A DNA stretch of 11,568 nt from JAKORR01 sp964608495 (GTDB lineage Bacteria > Armatimonadota > Zipacnadia > Zipacnadales > FEN-943). The stretch spans positions 1 to 11,568 of the forward strand of contig CAZSOQ010000170.1 in the NCBI GenBank assembly GCA_964608495.1. Reading direction: 5' to 3'. Positions 1 through 5,728 of the stretch are shown piece by piece; within the stretch, counting starts at the first letter, position 1; every line of letters begins with the position of its first letter. The notes beneath the pieces were generated by a model. It did not search any database. It was not told where the DNA came from and saw only the letters and a list, made by a program, of their open reading frames with translations. Position numbers and translations under genes: made by a program.

Positions 1-49
1 GGACAGGTCCCCTCCCCCCAGCAGTTAGCCTCGCGAAGATTCTTTGCTA

Positions 50-65
50 TCGAACTTGTATTCGA
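50..65. promoter_or_regulatory. LexA (SOS) box 1
   Basis: The core CGAACTTGTATTCG lies at 51-64, and the flanking T and A extend the imperfect palindrome to 50-65. Its half-sites CGAAC and ATTCG differ from the Gram-positive/actinobacterial LexA consensus CGAAC-N4-GTTCG at one half-site base. The site overlaps the proposed -35 element of the promoter in front of imuB, where a bound repressor would block RNA polymerase. SOS control of imuB-dnaE2 operons is well established in other bacteria. LexA itself is not encoded in this window, so the assignment rests on motif and context. Confidence 0.72.
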
Positions 66-84
66 CGAACAAATGTGCTATAGT
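56..84 (+). promoter_or_regulatory. Promoter of the imuB-DUF6504-dnaE2 operon
   Basis: TATAGT at 79-84 is a good -10 hexamer (5 of 6 to TATAAT). Seventeen bases upstream, TTGTAT at 56-61 is a weak -35 that keeps the TTG. The LexA-box-like sites cover the -35 and the spacer, the usual layout of a LexA-repressed promoter. Transcription would begin near position 90-92. No better promoter was seen nearer to imuB. Confidence 0.5.
66..79. promoter_or_regulatory. Possible second LexA box
   Basis: CGAACAAATGTGCT matches the B. subtilis-type LexA pattern CGAACRNRYGTTYG except at two positions in the right half. It starts 15 bp after box 1, lies inside the promoter spacer and touches the -10 element. 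The left half-site is perfect and the right half is weak, so it may be a low-affinity site that tightens repression. It could also be chance similarity. Confidence 0.42.
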
Positions 85-304
85 AGCTGAAACAAGCTCT
101 GATGCTCTCCGGCGCAGAGCGAATCGCGATAGCCGAATCTAAACCGGGGTCACCTAACCCAGCGCGACTTCTCACTCAACCCATTCCGCAGGGGCTACTT
201 TCCCGCCCTCTTCCGCCGCGCTCGGCTCTTCGCTCTTACTCTTGCGCCGGTGACGGGGCCTGACCGGCTGCTTGATGCAGCGCTTGGCCAAGGGGGCGTC
301 GGGA
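85..304 (+). other. Long leader of the imuB operon, no convincing gene
   Basis: If the promoter at 56-84 is right, the transcript has a leader of about 215 nt before imuB. The stretch contains the short palindrome ATCGCGAT (123-130) and a pyrimidine-rich part around 185-245. A 53-codon frame opens at ATG 102 and ends at TGA 263, but it has no ribosome binding site and an Arg/Pro/Ser-rich composition typical of spurious GC-rich frames. No imuA-like coding sequence is present here. Confidence 0.4.
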
Positions 305-1489
305 ATGTCTCGCTGGATTGGTTTCCTGGAATTACGGGGGTTTTATGCTTTCGCTCACGAAGCCCACAGCCGGGAGCTGGCGACGCGGCCCTTCGCTGTC
401 GTGCGGGGCGGTGAGGTTCTCGACCTATCGCCGGCCGCCGAGGCCGAGGGTGCCAGGCGAGGCATCAAGCTGCGGGAGCTGCGGTGGCTATGCCCCGGCG
501 CCGTGGCGGTGGAGTATGAGGAGTCGCTATATCGTCCCCTTTACCATGGCGTATGGGACGCGGTATATGCGCACACTCCGGTGGTCGAGCCGACGGACTG
601 GCACGAGGGTTTTTTCGACGCCACCGGCTGCGTGCGAGCGGGCGAGAGCATCGAGCAGTGGCGCGCCGGGCTTGTGGAAGCCTTGCACGAGGCCCTGGGG
701 CTGACTACCAGGGCGGGCCTGGCGCCCACGCGGCCTCTCGCCCGGATGGCGGCTGCCGACGGCAAGTGTCTGGGCCCCGGGGACGTCCAGGAATTCCTGC
801 GCGAGGCCCGTCCCCGCCGCCTTCCTCTGCCCCTTCAGACCATCGAGGCGCTGGAGCGGCTAGGGGTGCGGCACGTGGGGGAGCTGGTCGAGATGCCCGC
901 GGCCGTGCTACACGCCCGTCTGGGGCCCGCCGCGCGCCAGGTGCGGGCGATAGCCCGCGGCGAGGGAGACGTGCACGTCCAGGTCGCCTATCCTCCGCCG
1001 GCCGTGAATCGCGAATTGAGCCCCATCGAGGGCCTGGAGGCGGGGCAGGTGCGGGAGCTGATCCGTCGGGCCTGCCACGATCTGCACGAGGATCTGGCAT
1101 CACGCCGTCTTTCTCCTACCCTCCTCCGCCTCACCCTCGATCCCCTCGACGGCCGTCCCCACACCACCGAGGTGAGCCGCAGCCAGCCCTTCCTGGGCCG
1201 CCTGGGCATCGAGGAAGCCGCCTGGCGCGCCTGGCACGAGCTATGGCACGGCGAGGCCCTCGCTCGCGCCGTGCTTGAACTCTCCGACCTCCAGCCCCGG
1301 AAGCCCCAGCAGTACGGGCTCGGGGGGCAGGCCGGGCAGGTCATCGCGCGGGAAGTGCGGCTGCAGCAGGCCCGAGAGGCCGTCACCCGCCGCTTTGGCG
1401 ACCAGTCCCTCGTCTTCGCCTGCCAACTGCCGGAGCGGGTCAGGCTCGCGGACCGGATTCTCGCCAGGCAGGCGATGGAATATGCGTGA
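305..1489 (+). CDS. imuB: ImuB-like Y-family polymerase homologue (mutasome scaffold)
   Basis: This 394-residue protein resembles Y-family DNA polymerases. The N-terminal palm strand motif is at residues 5-16 (IGFLELRGFYAF). A motif at 97-109 ends in FFDATGC, the usual 'DEAFLDxTGC' site. A helix-hairpin-helix-like part lies at about 178-206, then a little-finger-like half with a final RRFGDQSL (362-369). Active polymerases have Asp at the positions where E9, R11 and H100 stand here; only E101 is kept, so it is probably inactive. ImuB homologues are typically inactive and link DnaE2 to the sliding clamp. Where a clamp motif such as QLSLF is expected, the sequence reads QQYGLGG (335-341), which is degenerate. 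It is shorter than typical ImuB (about 500). ATG 305 is chosen because AAGGGGG (290-296) lies 8 nt upstream; TTG 272 and ATG 275 lack such a site. First gene of the SOS operon. A divergent DinB-like protein is the alternative. Confidence 0.83.
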   Translation: MSRWIGFLELRGFYAFAHEAHSRELATRPFAVVRGGEVLDLSPAAEAEGARRGIKLRELRWLCPGAVAVEYEESLYRPLYHGVWDAVYAHTPVVEPTDWHEGFFDATGCVRAGESIEQWRAGLVEALHEALGLTTRAGLAPTRPLARMAAADGKCLGPGDVQEFLREARPRRLPLPLQTIEALERLGVRHVGELVEMPAAVLHARLGPAARQVRAIARGEGDVHVQVAYPPPAVNRELSPIEGLEAGQVRELIRRACHDLHEDLASRRLSPTLLRLTLDPLDGRPHTTEVSRSQPFLGRLGIEEAAWRAWHELWHGEALARAVLELSDLQPRKPQQYGLGGQAGQVIAREVRLQQAREAVTRRFGDQSLVFACQLPERVRLADRILARQAMEYA

Positions 1490-1574
1490 TAGCGGGGGAA
1501 ACCGCATGGTGGAGGGTGCTTTTCCGGCGCCCGAGCGCCCTGCCTCGGGACTCCGTTCAGGAGGTCGAAGAGAG

Positions 1575-1868
1575 TTGAAGGTGTTCAGGAGGCCTATTGA
1601 GGTGCGATTCAGCGACGGACGGCCGGTGGGTGTCAGGCTCAACGGCCACTGGCGTCAGGTCCGTCGCGTGCTCGACTTGTGGCGCGAGACCGGCCGCTGG
1701 TGGGAGGGAGAGAAGGAGAAGCAATTCCTGCGTGTTGAGGCGGGCGGAGTCCACGTGATCTACCGGGCTCTGGAGCAATCGGGGGTCAAGGGGGCCGCCG
1801 GTGCCGCGCAGCCCGGCCCGTCGGCGCCGCGTTCCGAGCACTGGTTCCTTCTTGGCAGCGAGGACTGA
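1575..1868 (+). CDS. DUF6504-type small protein between imuB and dnaE2
   Basis: A protein of about 97 residues of unknown function. It reads VFRRPIEVRFSDGRPVGVRL, then HWRQVRRVLDLWRETGRWW, then a basic/acidic stretch and QFLRVEAGGVHVIY. This is the pattern of the DUF6504 family as I recall it: a start near 'PIEV', a central 'VLDxWxETGRWW', and an end near 'FRVEaxGGxxxxY'. Genes of this type are known between an ImuB-like gene and dnaE2, chiefly in high-GC bacteria, so a mutasome role is inferred from position only. The preferred start is TTG 1575, since AGGAGG (1559-1564) lies 10 nt upstream and the family similarity begins just after it. ATG 1506, preceded by GGGGGAA (1493-1499), is an alternative adding 23 residues, and ATG 1482 would overlap imuB. 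The tail (about residues 66-90) is Ala/Gly/Pro-rich and looks disordered. The stop is 5 nt before dnaE2, suggesting translational coupling. Confidence 0.75.
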   Translation: MKVFRRPIEVRFSDGRPVGVRLNGHWRQVRRVLDLWRETGRWWEGEKEKQFLRVEAGGVHVIYRALEQSGVKGAAGAAQPGPSAPRSEHWFLLGSED

Positions 1869-1873
1869 CGAGA

Positions 1874-4800
1874 ATGTTCGCGCACCTGCACGTCCATTCG
1901 CCCTTCAGCTTCTGCGACGGCGCCGGCCTGGAGCGCGAGCTGGTGGCCCGCGCGGCGGAGGCGGGCCTGCCGGCCCTGGCTCTCACGGACCACGACGGCC
2001 TGTCCGGCGCGGTACGGTGGCACAGGCTGTGTAGAGCGGCCGGCATCAAGCCGATCCTGGGTGCCGAGGCGACGATGGAGGACGGCTCGCACCTGACCCT
2101 CCTGGCCCGCGACAGGCGGGGCTATGCCAACCTGTGCGGCCTGCTGACCCAGGCGCATCTCGAGCACGAGCGCCGCGAGCCGCGGGTGACCATCCCCTCG
2201 CTCGCGCGGTGGGCCGAGGGGCTGATCTGCCTGAGCGGCTGTCGCCGGGGGCGGGTTCGGGCGCTGGTTCGCAGGGGCGCGGGAGATCAGGCCGAGGAGT
2301 ACGCGCGCCGGCTTCTGGGCCTTTTCGGCCGCGAGGGGTTCTTCATCGAGCTGCAGCACGACCTGTACCCCGGCGATCGCGGCGATCTGGGACGCCTGGC
2401 CGAGCTGGCCGAGGCCCTGGGCGTCGGCGTCGTGGCCACCAACAACGTGCACTACGCGACGCGGAATCAGTTCTTCGTGCAGGACGTGCTGACGTGCATC
2501 AGGGAGCACCTGGGGATCGAGGAGCCGCACGCGGCGCGGCCGATCAATGCCGAGCGATGGCTCAAGGGCGTCGGAGAGATGCAGGCGGTCTTCGCGCGCC
2601 GGCCGGAGGCGCTGGACAACACGCTGAGGGTGGCGGATCAGTGCGAGGACTACGAGATCGGGGGCGCGGAGTACGTGCCCCGCTATCCCGTGCCGGTGGG
2701 CACCAGCGCGCCCGAGCTTCTGCGCCGGCTGGCCCTTCAGGGAGCGCGTCGGCGCTACGGATCGGTGCCCGAGGATCTGCGCCGGCGCCTGAACCACGAG
2801 CTGGCGGTCATCGAGCAGATGGGCTTCGTGGACTACTTCCTGATTGTGTGGGACGTGGTGGAGTTCGCGCGGCGGGAAGGGATACGCTACGCGGGGCGGG
2901 GGTCGTGCGCCGATTCGGTGGTGGCCTACGCGCTGGGGATAACGAACGTGGACGCCTACCGCAGGCGGCTGCGCTTCGAGCGATTCATCAACCCCTCGCG
3001 CCTGAACACACTGCCGGACATTGACGTGGACTTCGATTCCCGGCGGCGCGATGACGTGGGCGAGTACGTGGTGGGCCGCTATGGCCAGGAGCACGTGGCC
3101 GCGGTGTGCACCTTCCAGTGCTTCCGCGCGCGCGGCGCGCTGCGAGAGGTAGCCAAGGTGCTGGGCATACCGGCGCACATCGTCGAGGAGCTGGCGTCGG
3201 TTATGCCCCACCTGTCCGCCGGGGAGCTGCCCGGGGCCATCGCCAGGCTGCCGGAACTGCGCGACAGCGGGCTGGAGTGGCACAAACTGCGGCTCCTGGT
3301 CGAGCTGGCCTCGCGGCTGGACGGCCTGCCCAGACACATCGGCACTCACCTGGGGGGAGTGGTGATGTCGGCCAGGCCGCTCACCACCCTCTCGCCCCTG
3401 CAGAGGGCCGCCAAGGGCGTGCTCATCGTGGGGTTCGACAAGGACGACGTGGAGGACCTGGGGCTGTTCAAGCTGGACCTGCTGGCCCTGCGGATGCTCG
3501 GTGCCGTGGACGACACGGTGCGGGAGACGGGGGTGGACTATGACCACCTGCCCCTGGACAACCCTGAGACGTTCCAGATGCTCCAGCAGGGAGAGTCCGT
3601 GGGGAGCTTTCAGCTCGAGAGCCCCGCCCAGCGATCCCTGCACCAGCGACTGCGGCCCAACGACTACGAAGACATCGTGGCGTCGGTGGCGCTGATACGG
3701 CCAGGGCCGGTGCAGGCGAACATGGTGGGGCCCTTCGTGGCCCGCCGGCGTGGCGAGGAGCCCGTGGTCTTCACGGACCCGAGGCTCGAGCGGATCCTGG
3801 GCAAGACCTACGGGGTCGTGCTCTTCCAGGAGCAGGTCATAGAGCTGGCGATAGAGATCGCGGGCTTCAGCCCTGGCGAGGCGGACCAGTTGCGACGCCT
3901 GATGACCCACCAGCGCGACCGGGAGGCCCTGGAGGAAGTGGCCCAGGAGTTCATGCGCCGAGCCGTCGCCAACAAGGCGTCGCCCCAGGTGGCGGAGATG
4001 GCCTTCACCGCCATCCGGGCCTTCGCCGGCTACGGCTTCTGTGAGGGCCACGCCGCCGCCTTCGGCGACATCGGCTACCGCACCGCTTACTTGCTGCGCC
4101 ACTACCCCGCCCAGTTCCACGCCGCGCTGCTCAACAACCAGCCCATGGGCTTCTATCCGCCCCATACGCTGCTGGTGGAGGCCCGACGGCGCGGGGTGAG
4201 GGTGCTGCCCCTGGACATCAACGAGAGCGAGGCGGAGTACACGGCGGGCGACGGCTGGCTGCGCGTGGGGCTCAAGCAGGTGAAGGGCATAAGCGAGGCG
4301 GAAGTGGAAGGCATCGTGGCGGCGCGGAGCGAGAGGGCCTTCGAATCGCTCGCGGATTTCCTCAGCCGCGTGCCCGTGCGGCAGGATACGGCCGAGCGGC
4401 TCATCCTCGCGGGGGCCTTCGATAGCCTGGGTGGCAACCGGAAGGCGATGATCTGGCAGTTGGCGGGCGCCCTGGCCGTCCGCACTCCCACCCGCTCCTC
4501 CCCTCGCCCCGTGGGGCCCGTCTCGCGCGCGGACGAGAGGTCCTGCACGAAGGCGAGTGGCGACGCGAGTACAGGGCCTTCTGGGGAGGGGGTCTTGGGG
4601 GAACCCCTCTTGCCACGAGAAAGAGGGGTCCCCCCAGTCTCCAACAGGCCCGGCGCTGTCGGGCCCTTGCCCCTGGTTTTCGACGTGCCCGAGGCCGGGG
4701 AGGACTTCACGGTGGGCGAGAAGGTGCTGCACGAGTGGGACGCCCTCGGATTCTCCCTGACCGCCCATCCCCTGGAGCTGGTGCGGGAGAATCTGCGGAA

Positions 4801-5176
4801 GCTCGGGGTCCTGACGGCGGAGGAGATCCGCCGCGCCCGGGCAGGCAGGCGCGTAACGACAGCTGGAGTGGTGATACGGCCCCATCGGCCGCCCACGCGC
4901 AGCGGGCGCACGGTGGTCTTCCTGACCCTGGAGGACGAGACGGGGCTGGCGGACGTGACCATCTTCGAGAAGGTGTACCAGAAATACGGGCCGGTGATCT
5001 TCGCCAACGGGTTGCTGGTGGTGAAGGGACGGCTGGAGAAACAGCACGGGACGGCGATCGTGGCCGAGCACATCGAGCCCCTGGACCTGGGTGTCAGACG
5101 TGACGATGAGGCGCGCGGGCCCGCGCCCAGCCGAGGCCCGGGCGGGCCGCCCGCGCGACCCAACCCACGGCGCTAA
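1874..5176 (+). CDS. dnaE2: Error-prone DNA polymerase III alpha-type DnaE2/ImuC
   Basis: A 1100-residue C-family polymerase for damage-induced translesion synthesis. The PHP domain is at about 1-270, with candidate metal ligands H6, H8, D39, H40, E65, H73, C123 and H193; the usual Asp of 'ATNDVH' is N191. The catalytic core has GRGSCADSVVAYALGIT (341-357), PDIDVDF (381-387) and the third aspartate D535 in FKLDLLALRML. EGHAAAFGDIGY (724-735) and ALLNNQPMGFYPP (751-763) are DnaE2-like. A helix-hairpin-helix part follows at about 770-860, and an OB-fold at about 994-1070. Residues 871-930 form an extra Pro/Gly/Ser/Arg-rich segment with a palindrome in the DNA. After it, PLPLVF (931-936) may be the clamp-binding motif (usually QLPLF-like). 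The tail (1077-1100) is Pro/Arg-rich. The start is ATG 1874, with GAGGA at 1860-1864. It ends the SOS operon. A DnaE1-type replicase is unlikely given the neighbours and the NNQPMGFY motif. Confidence 0.93.
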   Translation: MFAHLHVHSPFSFCDGAGLERELVARAAEAGLPALALTDHDGLSGAVRWHRLCRAAGIKPILGAEATMEDGSHLTLLARDRRGYANLCGLLTQAHLEHERREPRVTIPSLARWAEGLICLSGCRRGRVRALVRRGAGDQAEEYARRLLGLFGREGFFIELQHDLYPGDRGDLGRLAELAEALGVGVVATNNVHYATRNQFFVQDVLTCIREHLGIEEPHAARPINAERWLKGVGEMQAVFARRPEALDNTLRVADQCEDYEIGGAEYVPRYPVPVGTSAPELLRRLALQGARRRYGSVPEDLRRRLNHELAVIEQMGFVDYFLIVWDVVEFARREGIRYAGRGSCADSVVAYALGITNVDAYRRRLRFERFINPSRLNTLPDIDVDFDSRRRDDVGEYVVGRYGQEHVAAVCTFQCFRARGALREVAKVLGIPAHIVEELASVMPHLSAGELPGAIARLPELRDSGLEWHKLRLLVELASRLDGLPRHIGTHLGGVVMSARPLTTLSPLQRAAKGVLIVGFDKDDVEDLGLFKLDLLALRMLGAVDDTVRETGVDYDHLPLDNPETFQMLQQGESVGSFQLESPAQRSLHQRLRPNDYEDIVASVALIRPGPVQANMVGPFVARRRGEEPVVFTDPRLERILGKTYGVVLFQEQVIELAIEIAGFSPGEADQLRRLMTHQRDREALEEVAQEFMRRAVANKASPQVAEMAFTAIRAFAGYGFCEGHAAAFGDIGYRTAYLLRHYPAQFHAALLNNQPMGFYPPHTLLVEARRRGVRVLPLDINESEAEYTAGDGWLRVGLKQVKGISEAEVEGIVAARSERAFESLADFLSRVPVRQDTAERLILAGAFDSLGGNRKAMIWQLAGALAVRTPTRSSPRPVGPVSRADERSCTKASGDASTGPSGEGVLGEPLLPRERGVPPVSNRPGAVGPLPLVFDVPEAGEDFTVGEKVLHEWDALGFSLTAHPLELVRENLRKLGVLTAEEIRRARAGRRVTTAGVVIRPHRPPTRSGRTVVFLTLEDETGLADVTIFEKVYQKYGPVIFANGLLVVKGRLEKQHGTAIVAEHIEPLDLGVRRDDEARGPAPSRGPGGPPARPNPRR
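4481..4663. repeat. In-frame inserted segment in dnaE2 with strong palindrome
   Basis: This segment encodes DnaE2 residues of about 870-930 and has no family-like sequence. Its core is an inverted repeat with arms 4596-4611 and 4621-4636: 16 bp each with one mismatch and a 9-nt loop. Weaker outer arms are GGGCCTTCTGGGGAG near 4575-4589 and CTCCAACAGGCCC near 4639-4651. Further left is a short hairpin GCCCCGTGGGGC near 4506-4517. The stretch has no stop in the dnaE2 frame and sits in a linker between the thumb-side helices and the OB region. This resembles palindromic elements inserted in frame into genes, as described in Rickettsia. Boundaries are estimates made without an alignment. Confidence 0.55.
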
Positions 5177-5183
5177 AGATGGG

Positions 5184-5219
5184 GGGAGGGAACTTGCCCA
5201 GCGCGGCAAGTTCCCTCCC
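5184..5219. terminator. Perfect 15-bp palindrome after dnaE2 (candidate terminator)
   Basis: The arms GGGAGGGAACTTGCC (5184-5198) and GGCAAGTTCCCTCCC (5205-5219) are perfectly complementary, with a 6-nt loop CAGCGC. The hairpin begins 7 nt after the dnaE2 stop, between converging genes, so it could end transcription on either strand. There is no T-run after either arm. It may instead be a repeat element or an mRNA-stabilising hairpin. Confidence 0.55.
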
Positions 5220-5223
5220 GCTC

Positions 5224-5242
5224 GCGGCCGCTGAGCGGCCGC
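5224..5242. repeat. Compact GC-rich palindrome
   Basis: GCGGCCGCT (5224-5232) and AGCGGCCGC (5234-5242) are complementary 9-bp arms around a single base. The octamer GCGGCCGC therefore occurs twice in a row. The site follows the 15-bp hairpin after only 4 nt and may belong to the same compound element. Confidence 0.5.
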
Positions 5243-5272
5243 TCACCCCCCTCCCTCAAACGCGCTTCTGTC

Positions 5273-5312
5273 GGCACTTGGCCGGGCTGCTTCGCAGCCT
5301 CGGCCAAGTGCC
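5273..5312. repeat. Long two-part hairpin
   Basis: Outer arms GGCACTTGGCC (5273-5283) and GGCCAAGTGCC (5302-5312) pair perfectly over 11 bp. Inner arms GCTGC (5286-5290) and GCAGC (5294-5298) pair around the loop TTC. Small internal bulges separate the two stems. It is the third strong palindrome within 130 bp after dnaE2. No T-run follows, so it is described as a structured repeat and not as a proven terminator. Confidence 0.55.
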
Positions 5313-5588
5313 TGCCTTGAAGAGAAGGGTGGAGAAGGACGAGGGGCCGCGGGTAAAGGCGAACCGTCGGTTCGATGTCGGTGTAAAGTATGGCAAGACG
5401 GTGAGATAGGGCCGCTTTAGTCTTGCTTCGTCCCCCGATAAGACTTGACGTAATGTCGAATCTGGCCCCCGTAGAGTGATGCAAAGACATGCAAAGTGCC
5501 TTGAACAGCCGAGTAACTGGTGAACCCGTTTCACCCTCTGTGACCTCAAGAGAAGTGTGAACACGACCGCCCGCGAATCGCTGTTAGG
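5313..5588. other. Lower-GC convergent intergenic region, no gene found
   Basis: GC drops to about 53% over 5401-5580 by hand count, against about 70% in nearby genes. Frames here are short or lack ribosome binding sites. Visible structures are a small hairpin GAACC-gtc-GGTTC (about 5360-5372), a direct repeat of ATGCAAAG at 5479-5486 and 5489-5496 (10-bp period), and a hairpin with arms GGTGAA/TTCACC at 5519-5535. No tRNA cloverleaf could be drawn. A small RNA or a decayed sequence is possible but not shown. Confidence 0.4.
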
Positions 5589-5632
5589 GTAGGAGCCGGC
5601 TTTGCCGGCGACCGGGACCGGCTATCCGTGAG
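5589..5632. repeat. REP-like palindromic element
   Basis: GTAGGAGCCGGCTTTGCCGG begins a stretch whose stem is GCCGGC (5595-5600) and GCCGGC (5604-5609) around TTT. It has the general look of REP elements (GTAGGAGC-stem-TTT-stem-GCGA). A second GACCGG/CCGG-containing part follows at about 5610-5622. Its layout (GGCTTT, GCC, then GG..CC and ATCCGT) loosely resembles the reverse complement of the 45-bp repeats at 9851-9961, so it may be a diverged relative. The relationship is tentative. Confidence 0.45.
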
Positions 5633-5728
5633 GGGGAAGGCCCTCGCCCTGGCGCAGAGACCGTGCCAGGCCTCCCACGGGGGAAAGCCGGACCACCAAA
5701 GGGCCAGCGCTTGCGCGGAGGTGGGAAG

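Noticed and set aside
102..263. 53-codon frame in the imuB leader
   Set aside because: No ribosome binding site and an Arg/Pro/Ser-rich composition; kept only as part of the leader description.
1760..5209. Antisense open frame of 1149 codons opposite dnaE2
   Set aside because: It is the shadow of a GC-rich gene with biased third positions. The translation is His/Gln/Arg/Pro-rich without domains, while the sense frame has full DnaE2 motifs.
5360..5435. tRNA-like GGTTCGA sequence
   Set aside because: No acceptor stem, anticodon arm or matching T-stem could be drawn around it.
5445..5477. Promoter-like TTGACG with TAGAGT
   Set aside because: The spacer would be 21 nt and no gene follows on that strand.
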